A stretch of 5,976 bases of DNA from Thermodesulfobacteriota bacterium (GTDB taxonomy: Bacteria; Desulfobacterota; Syntrophobacteria; BM002): NCBI GenBank assembly GCA_947259475.1, contig CAMYLW010000119.1, positions 1 through 5,976 of the forward strand, read 5' to 3'. The stretch's first letter is position 1. Every line of letters starts with the position of its first letter. The notes beneath the pieces were generated by a model. It was not told the DNA's origin, made no database searches, and worked only from the letters and a program-made list of their open reading frames with translations. Positions 1 to 5,675 of this stretch are shown piece after piece. The translations under genes and the position numbers were made by a program.

Positions 1-16
1 ATAGTCATTATACGGT

Positions 17-47
17 AGCGGAGGGTTACTCGGGTCCGCTGCTTTTT
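17..47 (+). terminator. Probable rho-independent terminator of an upstream plus-strand gene
   Basis: A 6-bp stem AGCGGA (17-22) / TCCGCT (35-40) with a 12-nt loop is followed two bases later by TTTTT (43-47). This fits a terminator for a plus-strand gene lying to the left of the window; frame 1 has a TAG at 16-18 that could be its end. The stem is short and the loop large, so this is a moderate call. Confidence 0.35.
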
Positions 48-61
48 GGCTCTCAAATCAC

Positions 62-92
62 AATTAAAAAAGGCCCGCCAAGGCGGGCCTTT
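62..92 (-). terminator. Strong rho-independent terminator (bidirectional, best on minus)
   Basis: The stem AAAGGCCCGCC (69-79) pairs perfectly with GGCGGGCCTTT (82-92). Read on the minus strand, the hairpin runs straight into TTTTTT and then AATTG (71 down to 62), a textbook U-tract. It lies 23 bases past the stop of the minus-strand cysteine-rich mini-gene and is its natural terminator. On the plus strand it is followed by TTTGAACTTTT, so it may also back up the hairpin at 17-47. Confidence 0.8.
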
Positions 93-114
93 GAACTTTT
101 CAACATGCATGTCC

Positions 115-249
115 TCAAAGTGGCCTGTAAATGGGATTCCCTTCTTCATCTTTGGGATAATCATCCCTTTCGGCAAAGCTATCACAGCCACAGCAACAAT
201 CACAATCCTCCTGATGCGCTAGAGGCGTACTGCCAAGCTCACTTTCCAT
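115..249 (-). CDS. Small cysteine-rich acidic protein (44 aa), function unknown
   Basis: I do not recognise this protein. It is a 44-residue minus-strand ORF beginning MESELGSTPL, with a compact cluster CDCCCGC at residues 16-22 (five cysteines) followed by an acidic, proline-containing tail ending GNPIYRPL. There is no membrane segment or signal peptide, so it is presumably cytosolic. The case for a real gene is its complete expression context. A promoter lies at 282-310, the SD-like GAGGGGGTGA ends 5 bases before the ATG, an in-frame TGA lies nine codons upstream of that ATG, and a strong terminator follows 23 bases after the stop. The cysteine cluster suggests metal binding (metallothionein-like) or a modified-peptide precursor, but neither is shown and no modifying enzyme is visible nearby. 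The overlapping plus-strand ORF at 105-359 has no ribosome site and runs into repeat DNA, so the minus strand is preferred. Confidence 0.65.
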   Translation of the reverse strand: MESELGSTPLAHQEDCDCCCGCDSFAERDDYPKDEEGNPIYRPL

Positions 250-281
250 ACGCTTCACCCCCTCAATTTCTCATTGCAGAT

Positions 282-310
282 AATTTAACCACTGGCCAAC
301 GACTAGTCAA
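282..310 (-). promoter_or_regulatory. Sigma-70-type promoter for the cysteine-rich mini-gene
   Basis: On the minus strand, TTGACT (310-305, five of six to consensus) and TAAATT (287-282, four of six) are separated by exactly 17 bases. Initiation would fall near 275, giving a leader of about 25 bases that contains the SD site. Position, spacing and orientation all fit the gene at 115-249. Confidence 0.5.
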
Positions 311-315
311 ATCGA

Positions 316-516
316 GAGATTTCAGATTTGAGATTGTAGATTGCGGATTTAGGAATTGAGGGATTTGAGATATTAGGTGTTCGATAACAATTTACCTTTT
401 ACCGCTTACTACTGGCTACTGGATTCTTTGATTTCAGATTTAGGATTGAAGAGTCCAGCCCTCTAACAATGACTTCTTGCAGTCTCAATCTCCAATCTGC
501 AATCTGCCATCTGTAA
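316..516. repeat. Degenerate heptamer-periodic repeat region in a gene-free stretch
   Basis: Positions 316-359 read as 7-base units built on GATTNNN (GATTTCA, GATTTGA, GATTGTA, GATTGCG, GATTTAG). The theme restarts at 430-453 in the same orientation. Positions 484-516 carry the reverse-complement version (CAATCTC, CAATCTG, CAATCTG, CCATCTG), so the block is roughly an inverted repeat around about 125 bases of unremarkable AT-rich DNA. No credible gene lies between 311 and 527 on either strand. Arrays of this type are common spacer DNA in deltaproteobacterial genomes; that association is from memory. Confidence 0.65.
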
Positions 517-527
517 TGTCCCTTTCC

Positions 528-557
528 TTGACCGGGCTAAAGCCCCTTTGTTATGTT
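528..557 (+). promoter_or_regulatory. Possible promoter for the isoaspartate methyltransferase gene
   Basis: TTGACC (528-533, five of six to the -35 consensus) and TATGTT (552-557, four of six to -10) are 18 bases apart. The spacer contains a small palindrome GGGCT-AA-AGCCC (534-545). Transcription would begin near 564. That places the ATG at 553 inside the -10 element and favours translation from the ATG at 613. The weak -10 keeps this tentative. Confidence 0.35.
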
Positions 558-612
558 GCAATATGGAAGTGAAAAATCACCGTTTAAAAACAAACACGGA
601 TCTTTTGCTACT

Positions 613-1425
613 ATGAAGCCGAATCTTCGCATCCATCCTACAGCAGTCGCCGGAATAGTTGCGAGTTTGCTCCTGCTGCTTTGCTCCCCGCTGCCCAATG
701 CAGTTAGTCAGCCGGAGGAGAAGGCGCAAATTTCAGATCCCACCAAGAAAAATTGGACACCCCCTCGCCTTTCAGAATTTCAGGAAGAACGGGCTCACAT
801 GGTTCAAACCCAAATGGTTCAGCGGCGACCAGCAATCCGCGACACCTCGGTTCTGGAGGCCATGCGTCAGGTTCCCCGCCACCTCTTCGTCCCCTGGTCT
901 CTGCAACGTCAGGCCTATGCGGATCACCCGCTACCCATTGGACATGGCCAGACGATTTCTCAGCCCTATATTGTTGCGCTTATGACCGAGGCCCTGGAGA
1001 TGAAACCGGGCGGAAAGGTACTGGAAATAGGGACCGGCAGCGGCTACCAAGCGGCAGTACTATTTGAACAGACACCCAGTGTATTTACCATGGAAATCAT
1101 TGGTGCGCTTGGCAACGAAGCTCAAGAGCGCTTGCAAAAGCTCGGCTACAGCACCGCGAAAGTGAGAGTAGGTGACGGCTATTTTGGCTGGCCTGAGGAG
1201 GCTCCATTTGATGGGATCATCGTTACCTGCGCTGCGGGACACATCCCTCCCCCGTTGATCGCACAGCTCCGTGAAGGTGGGCGTATGGTAATTCCAGTTG
1301 GAGGGGTCTACCAGGTCCAGCGGTTAATGGTAGTAACAAAGGACAACCAGGGAAAAGTGCGGACCAGAGAACTCCTCCCGGTGCGATTTGTACCAATGAC
1401 CGGAGCCGTGCAAAAAGCGCAGTAA
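613..1425 (+). CDS. pcm: Protein-L-isoaspartate O-methyltransferase, probably exported
   Basis: PCMT uses S-adenosylmethionine to methylate the free carboxyl of L-isoaspartyl residues in aged proteins, starting their repair to normal aspartate. Numbered from this start (270 aa), the family signatures are clear: RHLFVP at 89-94, the active-site segment GHGQTISQPYIVALMTE (110-126), SAM motif I LEIGTGSGYQ (137-146), acidic motif II ending in E161, GDGYFGWPE (187-195) with DGIIVT following, and the C-terminal FVPMTG. It is longer than the roughly 210-aa cytosolic enzyme because residues 1-32 look like a Sec signal: basic start, hydrophobic LLLLLC core, cleavage plausible after AVS. The cysteine is not in a good lipobox. 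An ATG at 553 would add 20 residues before the signal, but it overlaps the likely -10 element; neither start has a good SD. Family assignment is near certain; export is inferred. Confidence 0.93.
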   Translation: MKPNLRIHPTAVAGIVASLLLLLCSPLPNAVSQPEEKAQISDPTKKNWTPPRLSEFQEERAHMVQTQMVQRRPAIRDTSVLEAMRQVPRHLFVPWSLQRQAYADHPLPIGHGQTISQPYIVALMTEALEMKPGGKVLEIGTGSGYQAAVLFEQTPSVFTMEIIGALGNEAQERLQKLGYSTAKVRVGDGYFGWPEEAPFDGIIVTCAAGHIPPPLIAQLREGGRMVIPVGGVYQVQRLMVVTKDNQGKVRTRELLPVRFVPMTGAVQKAQ

Positions 1426-1451
1426 GCCTGGGACCACAGAGCTGGTGGCAT

Positions 1452-1590
1452 TCAAATTAGAAATCCGAATTTCCAAAATCCAAATGATTCAAACACCAGA
1501 CAAGTCTTTTAAAGTAGTTCCGTTTTGAACATTTAAACATTCGTATTTTGAATTTGTTTCGTGTTTCGTGCTTCGGATTTCGGATTTATT
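1452..1590. repeat. AT-rich heptamer/inverted repeat block between the two central genes
   Basis: The left part (1457-1490) contains AAATCCG, AATTTCC and AAAATCC units. The right part (about 1550-1590) contains TTCGTGT, TTCGTGC, TTCGGAT, TTCGGAT in 7-base register, roughly the reverse complement of the left part. In between lies TTTTGAACATTTAAACATTC. The block follows the methyltransferase stop and runs through the apparent GTG start of the next gene, so it is spacer DNA that has probably been read into the predicted N-terminus. Confidence 0.65.
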
Positions 1591-4114
1591 CAACTCTTTG
1601 CTGAAAAAAGGAGCCAGCATCACCGCCCCCCAGCGTTCACAAATTCCGGTCGGCACCTCCCCTCCGGACAAGCCTGCCCTGCGGGAGTTGGCAGCTGTGG
1701 CGATTATTTCCGCCTCAGTGCTTGGCCTGGAAGTGGCCCTGATGCGCACCCTTTCCATCTCCCGCTGGCATCATTTTGCCTATCTCGTGGTGGCATTGGC
1801 TCTGTTGGGCTTCGGAGCGAGCGGTACCTGGCTGGGATTGTTCAGTTCTCGGCTGCTTCCACGTTTCTTCACGTGGAGCCGCGGCCTCACTCTTGCCCTG
1901 GCCGTCACCATAACCCTCTGTTACCGCCTCGCAGAAACCCTGCCGCTCAACATAAGATACATTCTTTTCAGCGGCGAGCAGATATTCTATCTCATCTGTT
2001 ATCAGGCTCTGATTTTCCTCCCTTTTCTTCTGGCTGGGGTCCTTATCGGTCTCACCCTCATACGTTTTTCTTCATCGGTGCATCTGGTCTACGGGGCCAA
2101 TCTCATTGGCAGTGGCGCTGGCCCTATCATTGCGGTAGGTCTGATGCTGTGGCTGCCGCCGGCACGACTGATTCAGGCCGCTGCTCTGGCGGTCTGGGCC
2201 GCAGTTTTCCTCTGGAGACCTGAGTCAGAAGCTAAGAATTCTTGGTGGAGGGCGGCTATCCCCTTGTTTACTGGTCTCCTTTTGGCTTTGGAGTTGACGA
2301 CTTTACCTGTGCCAATGCGACTAGACCCGCACAAGATGCTGGCTGAACTCCAGCGCTGGCAGAAGCAGGGAGATGCGCACCACGTGGTTACTCGTCATGG
2401 GCCGCGTGGCAGGCTGGACGTGTTCAAATCGTCTCGCCTCCACTACACCCTTTTTGCCGGACTCACAGCTACAACCCCTCCCCCGGCTCAATCTCTCTTG
2501 CTAGCGGACGGCGACACTGCTGGCCCCATTTTTCGCATCAAAGATCAAGACGAGGCCGCCATCCTGGACCACACCCCCATGTCAGTGGCCTACCGTTTAA
2601 TTCCAGGGGCCAGGGTCTTGCTTTTGGGCGAGACCAGCGGCGTCAATGTCTGGCTTGCCAGACGCTTCGGCGCATCTCACATTACCATAGTAGTGCAAAA
2701 TCCCCAGATACTGGAGCTTTTCCGCGGTCCTCTTGCAAATGTCGCTGGTCACAGCTTTAACGGTGACGACCTGGAGATCCATGTGGCCTCGCCCCGGCAC
2801 TATCTGGAATACTCAAAAGAACATTTCGATCTTATCCAGGTGGTGGGCGCCGAGTCCATGGCGGCTGGAGTAAGCGGACTCCTCTCGTTGCATGAAAACT
2901 ATCTATTCACTGTGGAGGGGATGACAGGCTGTTTGGAACATCTGACTCCCACGGGTCTCATATCCATCACCAGGGGCCTGCAGTCGCCACCCAGGGATAA
3001 TATCAAGATTCTCGCCACCCTGGCAGATTCTATGGAGAAAATTGGACTCCAAGAACCGATGGCCCGTCTGGCCCAATTGAGAAACCACCTGGCCGTCTGC
3101 ACCCTCGCTGCCCGCCAGCCTTTCCGTCCGGCACAGGTTCAAAAGCTCATCGAAATCAGCGATAGACTGTGGCTGGACATTGACACTCTTTCCGGATTTG
3201 ACCCCAGCAGTAGAAAACCCTTCAATCAGCTCACTGGACCTGAAGGGTTCAAAGGGTCCTTCTATCAGTTTGCAGCCAGCAAAATCTTCTCGTCTGAGCG
3301 AGATGAGTTTTTTAAGGATTGGGCCTTTGACGTACGCCCTGCTACCGATGATCGACCCTATTTTTTCGACTTTTTTCGTTGGCGCTCCTTACCACGCTTC
3401 ATCCGTAGTCACGGTCACCACTGGTTCCAGCGTCTCGAGTTAGGCTACGTTGTTTTGCTCATTTCCTTTGGGCAAATTGTAGGAGCGGCCGCACTCCTGC
3501 TCCTCATTCCTCTCTTTTTTTGGGCCCGACAGAGGAGCGCACCCCCTGGTCGCGGGCTGGCTTTTTGCTATTTCCTCTTGCTCGGCTTGGGTTTTCTGGC
3601 CCTGGAAATGAGCTTGATGCAGCGCTTTACTTTGCTCATGGGCGATCCCTTACTTGCGGTAGCGGTGGTATTAAGCGGCTTTCTCTTTTTTTCAGGCTGC
3701 GGCAGCCTTTGTAGTCGGCAATGGACCCGTTCGCCTCTGCAGGCGATCGTCGTTGCAGGAGTCGGTATTGCCCTGGTCGCTCCCCTGGTCCTTTGGCTGA
3801 GCCACGCTCTCCTTGGTATTGTCGCCACCTGGAACACCACCGGCCGTTTTTTACTCGTTCTCACTCTCCTGGCACCATTGGCTTTTCTCATGGGCTGGCC
3901 GTTTCCGGCCGGCATGCTGCTTCTGGAGAAGTGGTCACCAGGACTACTTCCCTGGGCCTGGGGTATAAACGGCTTTGCCTCTGTAGCAGCCGCCCCGCTC
4001 ACTGTACTGCTGGCAATGTCTTTGGGCTTCCGGCTGGTCCTGGCTCTGGCGGTTATGGCATACTTGTTGGCAGTGGTCTTGGCTCTGAGAGTGAGATGGA
4101 GAGAACAACAGTGA
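1568..4114 (+). CDS. Polytopic membrane protein with central spermidine-synthase-like (SAM-fold) domain
   Basis: This 848-residue protein has about seven membrane helices in residues 41-247, a soluble Rossmann-type domain in about 268-515, a linker with the family signature PATDDRPYFF (591-600), and about seven more helices in 625-841. This matches the large spermidine-synthase-like membrane family. Recognisable stretches include LHENYLFTVEGM (441-452), the TRGLQSPPRD region (468-477) and LGFLALEMSLMQRFTLLMG (674-692). The substrate of the family is unknown to me; true polyamine synthesis is not implied. The nucleotide site looks degenerate: the glycine loop reads LLLGETSGVN (351-360), and the place of the usual acidic VExNPQ is VVQNPQ (375-380). 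The GTG at 1568 lies in repeat DNA and has no SD, so residues 1 to about 35 are doubtful. It follows the methyltransferase in the same direction after a 142-base gap; co-transcription is possible but unshown. Confidence 0.88.
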   Translation: MLRISDLFNSLLKKGASITAPQRSQIPVGTSPPDKPALRELAAVAIISASVLGLEVALMRTLSISRWHHFAYLVVALALLGFGASGTWLGLFSSRLLPRFFTWSRGLTLALAVTITLCYRLAETLPLNIRYILFSGEQIFYLICYQALIFLPFLLAGVLIGLTLIRFSSSVHLVYGANLIGSGAGPIIAVGLMLWLPPARLIQAAALAVWAAVFLWRPESEAKNSWWRAAIPLFTGLLLALELTTLPVPMRLDPHKMLAELQRWQKQGDAHHVVTRHGPRGRLDVFKSSRLHYTLFAGLTATTPPPAQSLLLADGDTAGPIFRIKDQDEAAILDHTPMSVAYRLIPGARVLLLGETSGVNVWLARRFGASHITIVVQNPQILELFRGPLANVAGHSFNGDDLEIHVASPRHYLEYSKEHFDLIQVVGAESMAAGVSGLLSLHENYLFTVEGMTGCLEHLTPTGLISITRGLQSPPRDNIKILATLADSMEKIGLQEPMARLAQLRNHLAVCTLAARQPFRPAQVQKLIEISDRLWLDIDTLSGFDPSSRKPFNQLTGPEGFKGSFYQFAASKIFSSERDEFFKDWAFDVRPATDDRPYFFDFFRWRSLPRFIRSHGHHWFQRLELGYVVLLISFGQIVGAAALLLLIPLFFWARQRSAPPGRGLAFCYFLLLGLGFLALEMSLMQRFTLLMGDPLLAVAVVLSGFLFFSGCGSLCSRQWTRSPLQAIVVAGVGIALVAPLVLWLSHALLGIVATWNTTGRFLLVLTLLAPLAFLMGWPFPAGMLLLEKWSPGLLPWAWGINGFASVAAAPLTVLLAMSLGFRLVLALAVMAYLLAVVLALRVRWREQQ
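1604..1621 (+). promoter_or_regulatory. Strong SD-like sequence inside the predicted start of the membrane protein gene
   Basis: AAAAAAGGAG (1604-1613) is the best ribosome-binding sequence near this gene, yet it lies 36 bases inside the frame opened by GTG 1568. The in-frame codon five bases after it is ATC (1619-1621), not a normal start. Later possible starts are TTG 1687 and GTG 1696, the latter 9 bases after GGGAG, just at the first membrane helix. The true start is unresolved. Confidence 0.3.
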
Positions 4115-4244
4115 GTGGAAGGCTTTCTTAGATCAATCGGTCTGACGATTCAACCTATCTTCATCACATTGTGATAAGACTCTGTATCTCCTCTGTGTTG
4201 GAGACGAAAGCTCCACCTCCTCCAGCGCCCCTACTTTGACAACT

Positions 4245-4263
4245 CTCAACATCTTGTGTTGAG
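4245..4263 (+). terminator. Weak hairpin downstream of the membrane protein gene
   Basis: CTCAACA (4245-4251) and TGTTGAG (4257-4263) form a perfect 7-bp stem with a 5-base loop, followed only by GTTTCT. It could end transcription of the gene finishing at 4114, but it is 130 bases away and the T-run is poor. Part of this stretch also resembles 5890-5920, so it may instead belong to the repeat. Confidence 0.25.
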
Positions 4264-4276
4264 GTTTCTGGTGGGA

Positions 4277-4310
4277 AAAGTGTGCATTAAGGGATATAAT
4301 ATTAACTTTC
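4277..4310 (+). repeat. Left arm of a 34-bp imperfect inverted repeat (core TGTGCATTA)
   Basis: These 34 bases match the reverse complement of 5178-5211 at 28 positions without gaps; both arms begin AAAGTGTG and end AACTTTC. The core AAGTGTGCATTAAGGGAT also recurs nearly exactly at 5923-5940. The arm contains TATAAT at 4295-4300, but no convincing -35 box lies 17 bases upstream. It may be a transposon end or a regulatory site. Between the membrane gene and 4618 (about 500 bases) the other features seen are the hairpins at 4245 and 4331 and a possible gene relic at 4386. Confidence 0.6.
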
Positions 4311-4330
4311 GTAGTGAGCGAGTGAATTTG

Positions 4331-4357
4331 GTTCATCTCATCATTAGATGAACTTTT
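4331..4357 (+). terminator. Terminator-like hairpin
   Basis: GTTCATCT (4331-4338) pairs perfectly with AGATGAAC (4346-4353) around a 7-base loop and is followed by TTTTCTGACTT. The shape is that of a modest rho-independent terminator on the plus strand. No gene ends close by, so it may belong to a small transcript starting near the repeat arm at 4277, or be a structural part of that repeat unit. Confidence 0.35.
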
Positions 4358-4385
4358 CTGACTTCAAAAGCTTATATCCTTTTCA

Positions 4386-4601
4386 TTGCTTCGACGCTTT
4401 TTTCAGGTATTTAACGATACAAAAGTCGAACATAGACTCGGCCCATTTCCTGTCTTTCCTGGGCATATTTTTTGCTTATATCACAGGTGGGCACCGACCC
4501 ATGAAGAGAGAGTTGTAAACGTTCCGTGGAAGGAGATTGGGGCCAAAAGAAGAGATTCGATGGATGAGTGCAACTGCAAAGTGCTGTTCCTAGAACAGTA
4601 G
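4386..4601 (+). pseudogene. Possible relic of an ISL3-type transposase N-terminus
   Basis: A 71-codon open frame begins with TTG and has no good ribosome site. Residues about 24-49, in particular CLYHRWAPTHEERVVNVPW, resemble the stretch after the N-terminal zinc finger of ISL3-family transposases, which typically reads like YxHxR...CPxHG.R.V.VPWA. The zinc-binding cysteines expected around it are missing and the rest (ending CNCKVLFLEQ) does not fit, so this would be a decayed fragment. It stops 16 bases before the ferritin-like gene, so a short upstream ORF is the alternative. The resemblance is from memory and weak. Confidence 0.25.
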
Positions 4602-4617
4602 ACAGAGGATTTCTAAA

Positions 4618-5076
4618 ATGAAAGAAAGCGAAATAATCCTGCTTCTAGATACGCTCGCTGCTCATGAAAAGGCTTTATCAAAACTCTATCGGAAATTCTC
4701 CGAACATTTTCACCGTACCCGGGATCTCTGGACCGACTTGTCCAAGGATGAAGAGGTGCACAGAAAATGGATTCAAAAGATGAAGAGTTTGTATGAACAA
4801 GGAAAGCTTGTGGTGAATCCCGATAGGATCACCATGATGTCAGTGAAAACATCGATTGAATATATTGAAGAGCAGATACAAAAAGTTGATTCCGGAAGAA
4901 TAACTGAAGCAAATGCCCTAGCCATAGCTTCCAACCTGGAGCGGGCCATGATAGATGAGAGGTATTTCAGAATGCTCTCTTCAGCTGACGCTCGCTTTGC
5001 CGAGATAAATGAAAAACTGGAAAAGGCTACTGAGGGACACAAGACTAGACTTAAAAATGCTTTACAGCAAGAATAG
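4618..5076 (+). CDS. Ferritin-like four-helix protein, rubrerythrin-related
   Basis: This is a 152-residue, soluble, almost wholly helical and highly charged protein. The pattern is that of the ferritin-like/rubrerythrin group. Helix 1 is LAAHEKALSKLYRKFSE with E17. Helix 2 is LSKDEEVHRKWI with an ExxH pair (E45, H48). Helix 3 is SNLERAMIDERYF with E108 and E114. Helix 4 is KLEKATEGHKTRL with E139 and H141. The last pair is spaced ExH rather than the usual ExxH, so a complete diiron site is uncertain. There is no rubredoxin-type CxxC domain, so it is not a full rubrerythrin. Characterised relatives handle peroxide or iron; the role here is unproven. AGAGG nine bases before the ATG (4618) supports the start. 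The gene stands alone inside the inverted repeats at 4277-4310 and 5178-5211, and is AT-richer than the genes to its left. Confidence 0.85.
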   Translation: MKESEIILLLDTLAAHEKALSKLYRKFSEHFHRTRDLWTDLSKDEEVHRKWIQKMKSLYEQGKLVVNPDRITMMSVKTSIEYIEEQIQKVDSGRITEANALAIASNLERAMIDERYFRMLSSADARFAEINEKLEKATEGHKTRLKNALQQE

Positions 5077-5177
5077 ACAGGTAATCAAGCCACTCTTTGA
5101 TGCGGGAGGCAGGTAGTAAGGACTGGAATTAGTAGTGAAAGTTGACTGTTTATAACTAAAGTCCGAATCGATATTCT

Positions 5178-5211
5178 GAAAGTTTATATAACATACTTTA
5201 ATCCACACTTT
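5178..5211 (-). repeat. Right arm of the 34-bp inverted repeat
   Basis: This is the partner of 4277-4310 (28 of 34 matching on the opposite strand). Its outer part, 5190-5211, is identical over 22 bases to 5851-5872. On the minus strand it contains an ATG in the same place as the start of the 59-aa ORF at 5855, but here the frame closes after 12 codons. No target-site duplication is visible just outside the two arms. The rest of 5077-5320 shows no gene on either strand. Confidence 0.6.
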
Positions 5212-5321
5212 CATCTGATATGACGAAAACCATTAGCATTTATAGATAGATACAAAATCGCAATATACAAGGACTCATAATTGTGAGCAGGAATGAGAAG
5301 TAGCTAGGACTCTTGAGAGAC

Positions 5322-5355
5322 AAAAAAAGAGACTATGTGCTCTGACACAGTCTCT
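5322..5355 (-). terminator. Rho-independent terminator of the minus-strand small-gene cluster
   Basis: On the minus strand AGAGACT (5355-5349) pairs with AGTCTCT (5334-5328), extended by three inner pairs past one mismatch, with a 6-base loop. It is followed immediately by seven T residues (5328-5322). The plus strand has no U-tract after the hairpin, so it serves the genes transcribed leftwards from about 5860. Confidence 0.75.
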
Positions 5356-5373
5356 TGTAGAGTTATGTGTTTT

Positions 5374-5403
5374 TTATGAATCGTCTTCTACATCTTTAAA
5401 CAT
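5374..5403 (-). CDS. Possible 9-residue peptide MFKDVEDDS
   Basis: After the stop of the 65-aa gene, the minus strand reads TGAGGTGAAAAAT and then an ATG that opens a nine-codon frame (MFKDVEDDS) closed by TAA. The SD match GAGGTGA is better than that of many genes here, and it overlaps the upstream stop codon, which suggests coupling. The terminator follows 18 bases later. Such a short frame can easily occur by chance; it could also be the relic of a truncated third gene. Confidence 0.2.
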   Translation of the reverse strand: MFKDVEDDS

Positions 5404-5413
5404 ATTTTTCACC

Positions 5414-5611
5414 TCACTTTATTACTTTATTACATCTACTACAGGTGTAGTTTCCTGTGCTCGCTTCTTCTTCAGACAGTTTATCAGCGAATCCTCGCAC
5501 AGCATTTATTGTTTCTTCATGTGACATACATTTTCGGCAGATTGTTTCATCCCCCTCTATAATGCCTGAAAAGCTTGAGAAATCTCCACCTGGAGTTCCA
5601 ATATGACCCAT
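5414..5611 (-). CDS. Small zinc-ribbon-like protein (65 aa)
   Basis: I do not recognise the family. The 65-residue protein has a glycine-rich start (MGHIGTPGGDFSSFSG), a first metal-binding knuckle CRKCMSH (C25, C28, H31), an acidic helical stretch EETINAVRGFADKLSEEE, and a second knuckle YTCSRCNK (C57, C60). Two CxxC pairs separated by 28 residues suggest one zinc ribbon, fitting nucleic-acid or protein binding rather than catalysis; this is inference. The start is well supported: AAAGGAG lies 8 bases before the ATG. It is the second of at least two minus-strand genes, 64 bases after the 59-aa ORF. The gap holds a 6-bp hairpin (AACTGC/GCAGTT, 5647-5662) without a U-tract. A good terminator follows. 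Confidence 0.75.
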   Translation of the reverse strand: MGHIGTPGGDFSSFSGIIEGDETICRKCMSHEETINAVRGFADKLSEEEASTGNYTCSRCNKVIK

Positions 5612-5675
5612 ATTTAATTCTCCTTTATTGTGGTCTCACAGTATCCAACTGCTGTTGCAGTTCAGTCTATTTCTA

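Noticed and set aside
8..13. TATAAT on the minus strand near the left edge
   Set aside because: There is no -35 match, and whatever it would transcribe lies outside the window.
105..359. Plus-strand 84-codon frame
   Set aside because: It has no ribosome site, its C-terminus is translated heptamer repeat, and it overlaps a better-supported minus-strand gene and its promoter.
1561..2223. Plus-strand 220-codon frame inside the membrane protein gene
   Set aside because: It is an out-of-frame shadow. Its translation is rich in His, Arg, Ser and Gly with no domain, whereas the frame from 1568 gives clear membrane helices and family motifs.
3568..4002. Minus-strand 144-codon frame
   Set aside because: It is antisense to conserved membrane helices of the 848-aa protein, and its composition (Arg, Pro, Lys, Ala rich) is typical of a shadow.
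4163..4175. Palindrome ATCAC-ATT-GTGAT
   Set aside because: It is operator-like in form, but it is a single short site with no matching promoter and could occur by chance.
4295..4300. TATAAT as the -10 box of a promoter for the ferritin-like gene
   Set aside because: There is no acceptable -35 box at 16-18 bases, the gene starts over 300 bases away, and a terminator-like hairpin lies between.
4133..4336. Minus-strand 67-codon frame
   Set aside because: It has no convincing ribosome site, overlaps a hairpin and the repeat arm, and shows no motif.
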